Counted from the first letter of the stretch, positions 1 to 8,305 are shown. The stretch is DNA of 54,480 nt from Planctomyces sp. SH-PL62 (GCA_945893045.1 CAMDEA010000036.1:1-54480); one strand, 5' to 3'. Translations and numbers: made by a program. The notes: generated from the letters alone by a model not told the origin.

Positions 1-582
1 TGGCCTGAGCCGGTGCTGGTGCGAGCGCGGCGGTGGCTGAAGCGGCATCCGACGCTGGTGGTCAGCACCGCCGCGACCCTGCTGATTTCTCTGGTGAGCC
101 TCGCTGCGATCGCCTCGCTGATCGACCAATCGAACCGCTCGCTCGCCGCGAAGAACCTGGAACTGGACGAGAAGAACTTGGCGCTGGAGCAGGCCATCCA
201 ACGCGAGCGCGACACCAGGAAGATCGCGCTAGGAGATTGGAACGTGCTGCTGGTGGGCCGTGGGATTGAATTGTGGGAAGCGGGTCGGACCAGCGAAGCA
301 GTGCAGTCGATCGCCAAGCTGCGCGAACTGGGCACGGCCACGGCCGACCAACTCTACGACGCCGCTTGCGTTTACAGCCTCTGCGCCGCCGGGATCAAAG
401 CCGAGAAGGATGAATTGACCGCCGAACAGGCCGCCCAGCGACAGAAGCACATCCAGGATGCACTTGCGACGATCCGCGAATCCATCCGGACCGGCTATAA
501 CAACTTCGCGCACATGCAGAAGGACGTCCGCCTCGCCATCCTCCACGACCTGCCAGAGTTCAAGGCTCTGATTGCCAAGTAA
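1..582 (+). CDS. C-terminal part of a membrane-bound Ser/Thr protein kinase (5' end outside window)
   Basis: The frame is open from base 1, so the GTG at 13 is probably internal and the true start lies upstream. About 20 residues in, an Arg/Lys-rich stretch (RARRWLKRHP) precedes one hydrophobic segment of about 23 residues. A charged, coiled-coil-like linker rich in Leu, Glu and Lys follows, then a helical TPR-like tail (DQLYDAACVYSLCAA) ending in a GYNNFAHMQKD...LPEFKALIAK pattern. This arrangement, kinase catalytic domain, then membrane helix, then TPR-like sensor, is common in planctomycete Hanks-type kinases; the catalytic domain itself is not in the window, so the kinase call is inferred from the tail. 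The stop is followed at once by an out-of-frame WD40 remnant, suggesting the 3' end has been rearranged. Confidence 0.6.
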   Translation, partial: WPEPVLVRARRWLKRHPTLVVSTAATLLISLVSLAAIASLIDQSNRSLAAKNLELDEKNLALEQAIQRERDTRKIALGDWNVLLVGRGIELWEAGRTSEAVQSIAKLRELGTATADQLYDAACVYSLCAAGIKAEKDELTAEQAAQRQKHIQDALATIRESIRTGYNNFAHMQKDVRLAILHDLPEFKALIAK

Positions 583-850
583 ATCTTCAGGTCAGGAGAC
601 TCTTACGTTGAAAGGGCACACCGACTCTGTCACGAGCGTGGCGTTTAGCCCGGAGGGGAAACGGCTGGCCTTGGCCAGCTTTGATGGGACAGTGAAGATG
701 TGGGACGCCACGAGCGGTCAGGAGATGCTCACGTTGAAAGGGCACACCAGCGTGGTCAGGAGTGTGGCATTTAGTGCCGACGGGAAACGGCTGGCATCGG
801 CCAGCGAGGATGGAACGGTGAAGGTCTGGGACGCGACGCCGCGTCCGTGA
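572..850 (+). pseudogene. Two-blade WD40 repeat remnant
   Basis: The frame encodes two nearly identical WD40 blades (LTLKGHT...VAFSPEGKRLA...DGTVKMWDATSGQE, then LTLKGHTSVVRSVAFSADG...VKVWDATPRP). Two blades cannot close a propeller, which normally needs about seven. The only in-frame start is a TTG at 572 that overlaps the end of the preceding kinase tail, and no good ribosome binding site precedes it. It is best read as the surviving end of a larger WD40 gene, possibly a kinase-WD40 fusion broken by deletion between repeats. Its TGA stop lies inside the left copy of a 14-bp direct repeat (837-850) that recurs at 1089-1102. A short expressed protein cannot be excluded. Confidence 0.55.
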
Positions 851-1102
851 AAGAATCCCGCCACCCCGCTTGTCGGGGTGGTTCCCGCGCTTTTGCACGA
901 GAGGCAGTTTCCAAACCAGCACGACGCGCGAGCGAGTGGTTGCTTCTCCGACGTTTGGCCACTCGCTCGCGCTTCGTGCTAGGTTCGACAACCGCTTTTG
1001 CCCTACGCAATTCCTCGGAGTCATCGGGTCGCGCAGAAGCGCGGGAACCACTGGGACAAGCCCAAGTGGCGTGATGTTTTCACAAGCTCGCCGCGTCCGT
1101 GA
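837..1102. repeat. Composite palindromic element flanked by a 14-bp direct repeat
   Basis: The 14-bp sequence cgccgcgtccgtga occurs at 837-850 and 1089-1102. Between the copies lie two nested inverted repeats: outer arms 860-891 and 1038-1070 (imperfect) and inner arms 918-939 and 959-980 (22 bp, one mismatch). The flanking direct repeat resembles a target-site duplication, but its length and the absence of a transposase leave the mechanism open. Translated in either direction the inner stem gives the ARRASEW/RSASEW-like peptides seen as spurious ORFs. Confidence 0.7.
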
Positions 1103-1366
1103 GTCAACACGATTGCCAGGAAGTCGCAACCGACCCCTGAGACTCGAAGTACGACCAGTCACAGCGGATCGCCACGAAGGAACGCAAAGAACTCAAAGAG
1201 TCATCCCCAAACTCTTGCTTTCGCGTCCTCTGCGTTCCTTCGCGGCCATTGAGTCTCACTTGAAAGGAATGCGCCTGCACGGAGTACCGATCCCGATACC
1301 CTCTTTGGAATGTGAATACGTCGAGATCGAATTGGCAGAAGCGGTTTGAGAGAACGCAGGGCCGCG
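851..1366. other. 516-bp stretch without a convincing gene
   Basis: This stretch is filled by two palindromic elements (within 837-1102, and 1171-1246). The open frames crossing it are repeat translations with no recognisable domain and no good ribosome binding site. The remaining bases up to the convergent hydrolase gene show nothing identifiable. Confidence 0.6.
1171..1246. repeat. Palindromic element, aaggaac-type, copy 1
   Basis: Left arm begins gccacgaaggaacgcaaaga; the right arm (about 1212-1246) is its imperfect complement ending gcgttccttcgcggc. Related elements occur at 2304-2379 and 2777-2854. Confidence 0.7.
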
Positions 1367-2275
1367 CTACTCTGTCAGCAGTCCGTAGTGCTCGACACGC
1401 CGGTTGCGCGCGGGGAAGACCCCTTCTTTGTACGTCCGGCACAGGTCCAGGTCGCAGCGGTGGATGACGAGTTCGTCACCGAACGTCGCCGCTTGCGCGA
1501 CCACTTCGCCGGACGGAGCGACGATCATGCTGCCGCCGATTTGCTCGACCCCTTCTTCGACTCCCGCCTTCGCGGTGGCGACGATCCACATTCCGTTTTG
1601 ATAGGCACCCGCTTGCAGGCTGAGCTGATGATGGAAGTCGGCCAGCCGATCGGTCTCTGGATATTCCGGGAAGTGCCGCGGAGTGTTGTAGCCCAGCAGC
1701 ACCAGCTCGCAGCCTTGCAGACCGAGACAGCGATAGGACTCCGGCCAGCGGCGATCGTTGCAGATCAGCATTCCCACCTTGCCGCCGAACGCCTCGAAGA
1801 CGGGAAAGCCCAGATTGCCCGGCTCGAAGTAGCGCTTCTCCAGGTTTTGAAACGGATTGCTCGGCCGCTGATCTGCATGGCCGGGGAGATGGACCTTGCG
1901 ATAGCGGCCGACGATCCGGCCGTCGCGTTCGACGATCACGGCGGAGTTGAATCGCCGCGTTCGCTCGCCGTCATGGTGCAGCTCCGCATAGCCGAGGCAA
2001 AAGCCGATGCTCAACCGCGCCGCTTCATCGAAGAGCGGCTGAGTCTGCGGGCCTGGCAGCGTGGCCTCGAAGTAGGCATCGATCTCTGCCTGATTCGCGA
2101 TCCACCAATGCGGAAAGAACGGCGTCAGCGCGCACTCGGTGAAGACGATCAAGTCGCAGTTGTGTTGCTTCGCTTGCCGCATCAGGCCGATCAGCCGCTC
2201 GATGACCTGCGGTCGTGTCTCCGAACGTGTGATCGGTCCCATTTGGGCAGCAGCGATTGTGAGAGTGCGTGGCAT
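1367..2275 (-). CDS. N-carbamoyl-D-amino-acid hydrolase-like carbon-nitrogen hydrolase
   Basis: Predicted cytoplasmic 302-residue member of the nitrilase superfamily. All three catalytic residues are visible: Glu in FTECALTPFFP, Lys in GRYRKVHLPGH and Cys in MLICNDRRWPE. Segments such as FNSAVIVERDGRIVGRY, EKRYFEPGNLGFPV and LGYNTPRHFPE closely follow D-carbamoylases, which hydrolyse N-carbamoyl-D-amino acids to the D-amino acid, CO2 and ammonia. The ATG at 2275, preceded by an AGGAA-like site, was chosen over an upstream extension at 2329 because the family begins at this point and the extension is repeat-derived. No hydantoinase or racemase lies nearby, so the physiological substrate is not shown and could be another carbamoyl compound. 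Confidence 0.88.
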   Translation of the reverse strand: MPRTLTIAAAQMGPITRSETRPQVIERLIGLMRQAKQHNCDLIVFTECALTPFFPHWWIANQAEIDAYFEATLPGPQTQPLFDEAARLSIGFCLGYAELHHDGERTRRFNSAVIVERDGRIVGRYRKVHLPGHADQRPSNPFQNLEKRYFEPGNLGFPVFEAFGGKVGMLICNDRRWPESYRCLGLQGCELVLLGYNTPRHFPEYPETDRLADFHHQLSLQAGAYQNGMWIVATAKAGVEEGVEQIGGSMIVAPSGEVVAQAATFGDELVIHRCDLDLCRTYKEGVFPARNRRVEHYGLLTE

Positions 2276-2303
2276 GGAAAGCTGATTCCTGAGAAGAAGT
2301 ATT

Positions 2304-2379
2304 GCCGCAAAGGAACGCAGGGAGCACAAAGAATGGGTGGTTGGTCAAGTCTCTTGTGATCCTTGTGTTCTTTCGCGGC
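2304..2379. repeat. Palindromic element, aaggaac-type, copy 2
   Basis: Arms begin gccgcaaaggaacgcaggga and end ccttgtgttctttcgcggc. The element overlaps the last codons of the GxxExxY gene, so that gene's C-terminal tail and stop codon are repeat-encoded. Confidence 0.72.
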
Positions 2380-2746
2380 TCATCACGTACTTTTTGATTT
2401 GAAATTGGTAGCTGCCGAAATTGATCAACAGGCCATCTTCGATCCGGGCGGATTTCAAGTAGCCCAGGATTTGCGCGATATGCTCATCAGCCAGCGTACG
2501 ACACGCCTTCAGTTCCACAATCAAATGTCCCTCGACCAAGAGGTCCGCGAAGTACTCGCCCACGATCGTGCCGTCTTCATCATAGACCGTCATCGGGTAT
2601 TGCTGCCGCACCTCCAGCCCCAACTTCCGCAGCCGATGCGCCAGAGTGTTCTCATAGACTTTTTCCAGGTGCCCATGCCCGTGGAAAATATGAATCACAT
2701 AGGACGTCTCGCGAACCAAGTCACAAAGTTCCTTGACCGTTCTCAT
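2345..2746 (-). CDS. GxxExxY family protein (PD-(D/E)XK nuclease-like fold)
   Basis: A 133-residue protein with the signature GHLEKVYENTLAHRL near the N-terminus, i.e. the GxxExxY family (PDDEXK_3). A possible catalytic Asp lies in GEYFADLLVEG and an E-x-K in LIVELKACRTL, consistent with the restriction-endonuclease-like fold; biochemical function in the family is poorly established. The ATG at 2746 follows a strong AAGGAGA site and was preferred to the TTG upstream. The last residues (about MSRERTQGSQET) are encoded by the palindromic element 2304-2379, and a related element (2777-2854) lies just upstream, so the gene sits between two copies of one repeat family. That arrangement could reflect mobility. 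Confidence 0.82.
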   Translation of the reverse strand: MRTVKELCDLVRETSYVIHIFHGHGHLEKVYENTLAHRLRKLGLEVRQQYPMTVYDEDGTIVGEYFADLLVEGHLIVELKACRTLADEHIAQILGYLKSARIEDGLLINFGSYQFQIKKYVMSRERTQGSQET

Positions 2747-2776
2747 CGTTGTCTCCTTCGTTTTGAGTTGCTGCTG

Positions 2777-2854
2777 GCCACAAAGGAACACAAGGAACTC
2801 AAAGAATCATTTCCAATGTCCTCCTCTTTTGTGCTCCCTGCGTTCTTTTGCGGC
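2777..2854. repeat. Palindromic element, aaggaac-type, copy 3
   Basis: Left arm gccacaaaggaacacaagga; right arm ends ctgcgttcttttgcggc. It lies between the sulfatase stop and the GxxExxY start. Confidence 0.7.
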
Positions 2855-2856
2855 GA

Positions 2857-4434
2857 TCACTTCACCCTCTTCATGAGCTGCGGCAGATGGTCGAGGAAAC
2901 TGGATTCGGATCGGCGCAGCTCGGTGATCGCTGCTTGCCGAAGCCGTTCCAGTGTGGCTTGCTGATCCGCTCGCGAGGCGAGGTTCGTCAGTTCTTCCGG
3001 GTCTTTCGCGAGGTCGTACAATTCCTCCGGCGGATCAACATGGGGAGCGAGATATCGAATGTACTTCTTCTGACCCTGCTGCAACGCGACGTACCACGGG
3101 ACGTTGTTGTGCTCGGCGTGCGCGGGTTCGTCGCGCAGCACCTTGGTCACGTCGGAGCCGTAGTCATGGCCGACGTGTTCGTAGAGCGTCGGGTGATTCC
3201 ATTCGGCGTGTTCAGGGTCGCTGAGCAGCGGCGAGATGTCTCGGCCGTGCATCGTCCACGGGAGTTCGAGGTGGGTGTGTTTGAAGAACGTCACGACGAG
3301 ATCGGCTCCGTTGACGGTGTGCTGGCAGACCTTGCCCTGGGGAATCAAACCGGGGCGGCTGACGATCAGCGGCGAACGATAGTTGGCGTCATACGGAGCC
3401 AGCTTCGTGCGGAAGCCGTGCTCGCCCATCGAGAAGCCTTGATCGGCAGTGTAGATCACAAGCGTGTTTTCCAACTGGCCCGACTCTCGCAATGCCGCCA
3501 GCACTTGGCCGACTCCTTCGTCAATCGCCGGCACGCATTCGTTGACTTGATGGACCCACTCGGCGTGAGTCTTCGCCTTCTTGTTGCTCTCGTCGCCGAA
3601 GGCTTCGCCGCTCTTCCCCATGACCGGCACACCATCCGGCCCCTTGGACCAAGCCTGCGTTTTGTCGAGATACGTCGGCTTCCCCGGCCGTGGTCCGAAG
3701 ATGTCCGCAGGCGCAGGCACCTTCGCATCCTTGTATGTGCCGAGATGCCGCTGGGACGGAATGGACGGGCCATGCACGGCTCCGTAGCACAGCCACAAGT
3801 ACCACGGCTTGTCCGCAGCGCGATGTTCACCGCGAATGTACTCGCAGGCCCACTTCGTGTAGTTGTCGGTCGAGTAACCCTCGACGATCTTCGGCTCACC
3901 GCCGTTAAACGACAGCATCTGCTTGTCGTAATACAGCCCCGCGTTGTCGGGATGCCTCGGCCGGTTCCAGACGATTTGATAATCCCAGTCGCGGCCAAAT
4001 CCCGGATCGGTCCCGGTGTGCCACTTGCCGATCTGAGCCGTGTGATAGCCCTGCTTGCGGAACACACTCGGCCAGAAGGGCGTCTGCTTCGGGTCATAGG
4101 TGCTGCCGGGGTACTTGCCTTCCATACGCATCGATTCGATCCCGTGCGGATGCCGTCCGGTGAGCATGGTCGCTCGCGAGGGCATGCACCACGAGCCGAG
4201 GTAGGCTCCCTGAAATCGCACGCCGGTCTTGGCCAGAGCGTCGATATTCGGAGTGCGGACCCACGGCCACGATTCGGGATAACAGCGCACCGTCTTGGTA
4301 GATTGGTCGTCCGCGTAGATTAGCAGGATGTTCGGCCTGCGGGCCTGGGCGTCCGCAGCCTTCGTGATTCCCCCGCTTGTCCAAAACGAAAGCAGAACCG
4401 TGACGACCAGCAACGCGAAACGAGCGACGCTCAT
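2857..4434 (-). CDS. Exported Cys-type sulfatase
   Basis: A 525-residue protein with an N-terminal hydrophobic signal (about residues 5-27, ending before AADAQARRPNIL). The formylglycine signature is SWCMPSRATMLTGR with the modified Cys at residue 83, followed in the family by Pro and Arg, so it needs a formylglycine-generating enzyme not found in this window. Metal-binding residues are recognisable in IYADDQ (Asp 42 and 43) and YTADQGFSMGEHG. Length fits type I sulfatases, which cleave sulfate esters, in planctomycetes typically from sulfated polysaccharides. The start overlaps the stop of the upstream acetyltransferase gene by ATGA (4431-4434), indicating translational coupling. The exact substrate cannot be read from sequence. 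Confidence 0.92.
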   Translation of the reverse strand: MSVARFALLVVTVLLSFWTSGGITKAADAQARRPNILLIYADDQSTKTVRCYPESWPWVRTPNIDALAKTGVRFQGAYLGSWCMPSRATMLTGRHPHGIESMRMEGKYPGSTYDPKQTPFWPSVFRKQGYHTAQIGKWHTGTDPGFGRDWDYQIVWNRPRHPDNAGLYYDKQMLSFNGGEPKIVEGYSTDNYTKWACEYIRGEHRAADKPWYLWLCYGAVHGPSIPSQRHLGTYKDAKVPAPADIFGPRPGKPTYLDKTQAWSKGPDGVPVMGKSGEAFGDESNKKAKTHAEWVHQVNECVPAIDEGVGQVLAALRESGQLENTLVIYTADQGFSMGEHGFRTKLAPYDANYRSPLIVSRPGLIPQGKVCQHTVNGADLVVTFFKHTHLELPWTMHGRDISPLLSDPEHAEWNHPTLYEHVGHDYGSDVTKVLRDEPAHAEHNNVPWYVALQQGQKKYIRYLAPHVDPPEELYDLAKDPEELTNLASRADQQATLERLRQAAITELRRSESSFLDHLPQLMKRVK

Positions 4435-4997
4435 GGGACACCTTTCTCAAAGGCGGAACGAGGAAGTCGATACAGCACATGCTTTCGCAGCGGATGCCCT
4501 TCCGCAAGGAATGGATGGTCGAAGTCTTCGGCCGGATCGCGCGTCATGCCGAGCCGCTCCATCACGCGGCGCGACGGAACATTGTCCGGGACCGTGAACG
4601 ACACAATCTCGTTGAGTCTCAGTTTGTCGAAGCCGAAAGCGATCGCGGCTCGCGCGGCTTCGGTCGCGAAGCCATTGCCCCATGCTTCACGAGCCAGCCG
4701 CCAGCCGATCTCCACGCTCGGCGTGAACGGAGCTTGGAAGCTCACTCGCTCGATCCCCACGAATCCGATGAAGCGAGCTGTGTCGCGAACTTCGACTGCC
4801 CACTTACCGAATCCGTGAATCCGGAAATGCTCGCGAATCTGTGCGACTCGGTGATCGCTCTCCTCACGAGTCATCTGTTTGACCAAGTATCGCATGACCT
4901 TTGGGTCCGCATTCATCGCCGCGAACGGCTCCAAGTCTTCGTCCCGCCACTCACGAAGCACGAGCCGTTCGGTGTGGAGTTCGGGAATATCACTCAT
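4431..4997 (-). CDS. GNAT-family N-acetyltransferase (RimJ/RimL type)
   Basis: A 188-residue GNAT protein. It starts with LHTERLVLREWRDEDLEPF, typical of the RimJ/RimL subgroup, and carries the acetyl-CoA binding region as WRLAREAWGNGFATEAARAA, followed by PDNVPSRRVMERLGM. The ATG at 4997 follows an AGGAG site; the longer frame back to 5087 runs through a palindromic element and was rejected. It overlaps the sulfatase gene downstream by four bases and is probably cotranscribed with it. RimL-type enzymes acetylate N-terminal amino groups of proteins or small amines; the acceptor here is unknown. Confidence 0.88.
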   Translation of the reverse strand: MSDIPELHTERLVLREWRDEDLEPFAAMNADPKVMRYLVKQMTREESDHRVAQIREHFRIHGFGKWAVEVRDTARFIGFVGIERVSFQAPFTPSVEIGWRLAREAWGNGFATEAARAAIAFGFDKLRLNEIVSFTVPDNVPSRRVMERLGMTRDPAEDFDHPFLAEGHPLRKHVLYRLPRSAFEKGVP

Positions 4998-5010
4998 GTT
5001 CGCGGCTCCT

Positions 5011-5068
5011 GTAGTTCGGACGCCTACATCCGAACAATCGACTGACCGGACGTGGGCGTCCGGTCTAC
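5011..5068. repeat. GTAG-footed double hairpin (REP-doublet-like)
   Basis: Begins GTAG and ends CTAC. Hairpin 1 is ttcggacgcctacatccgaa (5014-5033), hairpin 2 is accggacgtgggcgtccggt (5045-5064). The CTAC foot at 5065-5068 contains, on the minus strand, the TAG stop of the oxidoreductase gene. Confidence 0.8.
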
Positions 5069-6171
5069 AAGTCGATCGTCTTGCCATCTTGCCGTGCGGA
5101 CGCCAGGCAAGCGTCCATGACCTGCTGCGTCTTCAACGCGATCTCCGCCCAGAAATCATCCGGCTTCCCTCGCAGAACCAACTCCGAAAAGTTGCGAAAC
5201 AGGTTTGTCTCCTGAGCCGACGGAGCGTTGTTGCTGTATTCGTAAACGGCGTGTCGGCGCGTGTGTTCCTCCATGCTGTAGTCGCAGCCATCGACGTGGA
5301 AGGCCGCCTTGTGGACTGTGAAAGCCGACTCGCAGCCGACGAATGGCAGGACGTAATCGGTGACCTGAGCGAAGCCCTTGCTGCCGGCGATGATGCCCCA
5401 CTGCTGATTCTCAGTCAGGAACGAGTTGTAAAACGTCGCCGAGACGCCGCCATCGAAAAACAGCTCCGCCGAGAACTCCATCGGCACGTCGTGCTGGCTG
5501 TCCGGACGGTGCGACTGCGATAACATCCGCGCACTGACTCGGCGCGGCATCTGATAATTCAACGCCCACAGCGTGAAACGGATCGTGTACCAGCCGAGAT
5601 CTCCCAGGCAGCCGAGCGGTTCGAGTTCACCGCTGGCTCGGATGTTCGCTTGATGAAAAGCCTCCGGCCCACAGAAGCTAAAGGTGGACGAGATGCGGCG
5701 GATGCGGCCAACGCTTTCGCCGTCGTCCAGAACTTCGCGCAACTTGGCGAGCCGCGCGCTGTGCATGAACATCACACCGTCCATGAATTGCACGTTGTTC
5801 TTCTTGCAGGCGGCGATCATCTCCACCACGTCGGCCGCGTTGCAGCCGACCGGCTTCTCGACCAGGACGTGCTTGCCCGCTTCGGCCGCGCGGATCACCC
5901 ACTCCTTGCGGATGCCGGTCGGTAGCGGGATGTAAACCGCATCGACATCGGCCGACTTCAGCAATCCTTCATAGGTGCCGATCGCTCGCGGGGCTGGCGA
6001 GAAGGTCACGCAGGCTTGGCATTCGTCGATGAATTGCTGAGCACGCTCGGTCGAGCGACTGGCGACGGCGGTCAGCGTCGCGTTGCCGGCGTTCTTGATC
6101 GAATCCCAATTCTTCCGGGCAATGCCCGCCGTTCCGAGAATGCCCCAGCGGCACGTTTTTGATGGGCTCAT
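5065..6171 (-). CDS. Gfo/Idh/MocA family oxidoreductase
   Basis: A 368-residue predicted cytoplasmic NAD(P)-dependent dehydrogenase. The N-terminal Rossmann motif is CRWGILGTAGIARKNW, followed by the VASRSTERAQQF segment and the family's HVLVEKPVGCNAADV signature, whose Lys is usually catalytic. The C-terminal half has the alpha/beta fold segments SSTFSFCGPEAF and GCLGDLGWYTIRF, with Asp and Tyr in the expected catalytic region. Family members oxidise sugars, inositols or trans-dihydrodiols. The ATG at 6171 matches the family start; the upstream extension to 6240 is not conserved-looking. The TAG stop falls inside the foot of a GTAG palindromic element. Confidence 0.9.
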   Translation of the reverse strand: MSPSKTCRWGILGTAGIARKNWDSIKNAGNATLTAVASRSTERAQQFIDECQACVTFSPAPRAIGTYEGLLKSADVDAVYIPLPTGIRKEWVIRAAEAGKHVLVEKPVGCNAADVVEMIAACKKNNVQFMDGVMFMHSARLAKLREVLDDGESVGRIRRISSTFSFCGPEAFHQANIRASGELEPLGCLGDLGWYTIRFTLWALNYQMPRRVSARMLSQSHRPDSQHDVPMEFSAELFFDGGVSATFYNSFLTENQQWGIIAGSKGFAQVTDYVLPFVGCESAFTVHKAAFHVDGCDYSMEEHTRRHAVYEYSNNAPSAQETNLFRNFSELVLRGKPDDFWAEIALKTQQVMDACLASARQDGKTIDL

Positions 6172-6337
6172 CGGTGGATGACTCCTGATGTGGAAAATGT
6201 TGAGCGACGGAGCGTAAACAGTGGCGAAGACGGATGACACCGATTTCGCCAGCCGCCTGGCCGCTTTCGATCGAGGCGGCAGAAAATGAAGGGCGACAAA
6301 TGCGGGAACGATCTCGCGTCGGCCGCGTTACGTCCGC

Positions 6338-6361
6338 TTTTTCGCCAACTCCGGCGAAAAA
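6338..6361. repeat. Perfect short hairpin in a divergent intergenic region
   Basis: Arms tttttcgcc (6338-6346) and ggcgaaaaa (6353-6361) with a six-base loop lie between the divergent oxidoreductase and terpene-cyclase-fold genes. The stem is not followed by a T tract on either strand, so it is not a canonical terminator; an operator or mRNA leader structure is possible. Confidence 0.4.
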
Positions 6362-6454
6362 ATCATCCCCACCGATACCGCCTTTGCCGGCGGTCGGCCG
6401 ATACACTCACCAGCCGATTCTGACCGCACTTTTGTCGAATTGAACGAGGACATC

Positions 6455-7609
6455 ATGCACGCGTTGAATTCATCTGACTTCCGTTCCGGCGTTGACCGAC
6501 GAGCCTTCTTAGCCATGCTGGCCGCTCTCGGCGGAGCGAGCGTTTTGCGAAGTCTTCCCGCGATCGCGGCTGAGAAGATCGGGCCGGACACGAAGCTGCT
6601 GAAGTCGATCCGTGAGAAAGGAGTCAACTTTCTCAAGACGACTCAAAGTGACGATGGCAGTTGGACCTCGAACACTCAGCCGGGGATCGGCGCGATGGCC
6701 TGCTTCGGCCTCGTCAGCGCGGGGGTGAAGGTAGACGATCCGACGTTGCAGAAAGGGTTGAAGCATTTGCTGAGCTTCCTGCAAAAGGACGGCGGCATCT
6801 ATCACCCGGAGACGGCCCACAAGAACTACGAGACCAGCCTGACGATGCTGGCCCTGGTCGGAGCGAACTCCGACGGCCGGTACACCGCGACGATCAAGTC
6901 CGCCGAGAATTTCCTGCGCGGGTTGCAATGGGACGAGACCGAAGGCTTGGACAAATCGCATCCGTCGTTTGGCGGAGCGGGCTACGGCAAGTCGCAACGG
7001 CCGGACTTGTCCAATACGACGTTCCTGCTCGATGCGCTGAAAGCGGCCGGAGTGAAAGCCGACGACCCGGCGATGAAGAACGCGCTGGTCTTTGTGTCAC
7101 GCTGCCAAAACCTCGAAAGCGAATTCAACACGACCGAGTTCGCCGCCAAGGTGAACGACGGCGGCTTCTATTACACGCCAGCGGCGGGCGGCACATCGCA
7201 AGCGGGCAAGAACGCCGACGGCGGCCTGCGATCGTATGCCAGCATGACCTACGCCGGTTTGAAGTCGATGCTCTACGCCGGCCTCTCCAAGGACGACAAA
7301 CGAGTCAAAGCCGCGCTCGAATGGCTCCGCAAGTTTTACTCGGTCGATCAGAACCCCGGCTTGGACCAGCAAGGTCTGTACTACTACTACCACACGTTCG
7401 CCCGGACGCTGGCCACGCTAGAGGTCGATCTCTTCGAGGATACGAAGGGCGTCAAGCACGACTGGCGGCGTGAACTGACCGATGCACTCGCCAAGCGACA
7501 GAAGGAGAACGGCAGTTGGGTCAACGCCGCCGATCGCTGGATGGAAGGCGACCCGAACCTCACGACCGCGTACTCGCTGATGGCGCTAAAATACTGCGAT
7601 CCGAAATAG
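6455..7609 (+). CDS. Tat-exported prenyltransferase/squalene-cyclase-fold repeat protein
   Basis: A 384-residue protein starting at the ATG at 6455 (GAGGA site five bases upstream; the TTG at 6440 is rejected). A twin-arginine signal, VDRRAFLAMLAALGG, precedes a cleavage-like AIAAEK. The mature part has repeated alpha-helical toroid motifs of the terpene cyclase/prenyltransferase superfamily: TQSDDGSWTSN, QKDGGIYHPE, NDGGFYYTP and QKENGSWVNAADRW. It lacks the DxDD acid motif of squalene-hopene cyclases in the parts I can read, so cyclase activity should not be assumed. Similar secreted proteins of unknown function are common in planctomycetes. It is divergent from the oxidoreductase gene and not clearly in an operon. 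Confidence 0.78.
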   Translation: MHALNSSDFRSGVDRRAFLAMLAALGGASVLRSLPAIAAEKIGPDTKLLKSIREKGVNFLKTTQSDDGSWTSNTQPGIGAMACFGLVSAGVKVDDPTLQKGLKHLLSFLQKDGGIYHPETAHKNYETSLTMLALVGANSDGRYTATIKSAENFLRGLQWDETEGLDKSHPSFGGAGYGKSQRPDLSNTTFLLDALKAAGVKADDPAMKNALVFVSRCQNLESEFNTTEFAAKVNDGGFYYTPAAGGTSQAGKNADGGLRSYASMTYAGLKSMLYAGLSKDDKRVKAALEWLRKFYSVDQNPGLDQQGLYYYYHTFARTLATLEVDLFEDTKGVKHDWRRELTDALAKRQKENGSWVNAADRWMEGDPNLTTAYSLMALKYCDPK

Positions 7610-7747
7610 CGTTTTACGTCGTGAGCGTTGCTGGAATTCTCGAAGTTTGGGCATTAGTCTCCCGCCCCATCGGCTGCGGAGAAATGTGGCCAAACGGTAT
7701 CGGAGTGGCCAACGGTCACGAGTCAATTTCCAGCAAAGTGTGACGAG

Positions 7748-8245
7748 ATGACGAACCTGAAGTCGCAAGCGATCTCCGGAGTTTCGGCGGGTGCCGAGAC
7801 TCAAATGATGACAAAATGGCCCTCGATCGCCGCGTTCGGAGCGGGACGCTTGATTGGCCAATTGATGGCCAGCATCCCCGCGAGAATCGTCCTCTGGCTG
7901 CCGTTGGCCGGAGTCGGTGCCGCGCTCTACTTCATTCAGAAGGTGACCGGCGAACGATTCACGATCACGAACAAGTCAGTCCAGCGCTGGACCGGTTTGG
8001 GCGGCCGCATGATTCAACGCATCGAACTGGCCGACATCGCGACGATGGAAGTGACGCAACAATCGGGGCAGGAGTATTTCCGCGCTTCCGACTTGTTGCT
8101 GTTGAATGCCAAAGGGGACGTCGCCATGCGACTCGAAGGTCTGCCGCACGCCGAGATTTTCCTGGAAAACATCTCCAAAGCTCGTTCGGCGTCGAAGGAA
8201 GTGGGCGACTCGCTCAAGACCATCGCCGCGCGGAAGTCGGTCTAA
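7748..8245 (+). CDS. Membrane-associated bacterial PH-domain protein
   Basis: A 165-residue protein with a hydrophobic stretch around residues 43-63 (PARIVLWLPLAGVGAALYFI) followed by a compact beta-rich domain: GERFTITNKSVQRWTGLGG, RIELADIATMEVTQQ and DLLLLNAKGDVAMRLEGL. The order 'TNKRV...L.DI..VE......DL.L' is that of bacterial PH domains (YdbS/YdbT-like). Their role is generally membrane-linked and poorly defined. The ATG is preceded by a weak purine-rich site. A GTAG-footed hairpin follows the stop. Confidence 0.65.
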   Translation: MTNLKSQAISGVSAGAETQMMTKWPSIAAFGAGRLIGQLMASIPARIVLWLPLAGVGAALYFIQKVTGERFTITNKSVQRWTGLGGRMIQRIELADIATMEVTQQSGQEYFRASDLLLLNAKGDVAMRLEGLPHAEIFLENISKARSASKEVGDSLKTIAARKSV

Positions 8246-8252
8246 TTGAGAG

Positions 8253-8305
8253 GTAGCCGCGTTCGCCAGAACGCGGGCTCCCCGCACCCTGGCGAGTGCG
8301 GCTAC
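8253..8305. repeat. GTAG-footed palindromic element
   Basis: Outer arms gtagccgcgttcgccag (8253-8269) and ctggcgagtgcggctac (8289-8305), two mismatches. The CTAC foot (8302-8305) holds the TAG stop of the rhomboid gene on the minus strand. Confidence 0.75.

Noticed and set aside
837..1102. A complete insertion sequence flanked by a target duplication
   Set aside because: The 238 bases between the direct repeats encode no transposase; only a non-autonomous element is plausible.
2848..4323. A 491-residue plus-strand frame opposite the sulfatase
   Set aside because: The sulfatase on the other strand has all catalytic motifs; the frame here has none.
6338..6361. A bidirectional terminator
   Set aside because: It lies between divergent gene starts, and the stem is followed by A rather than T residues.
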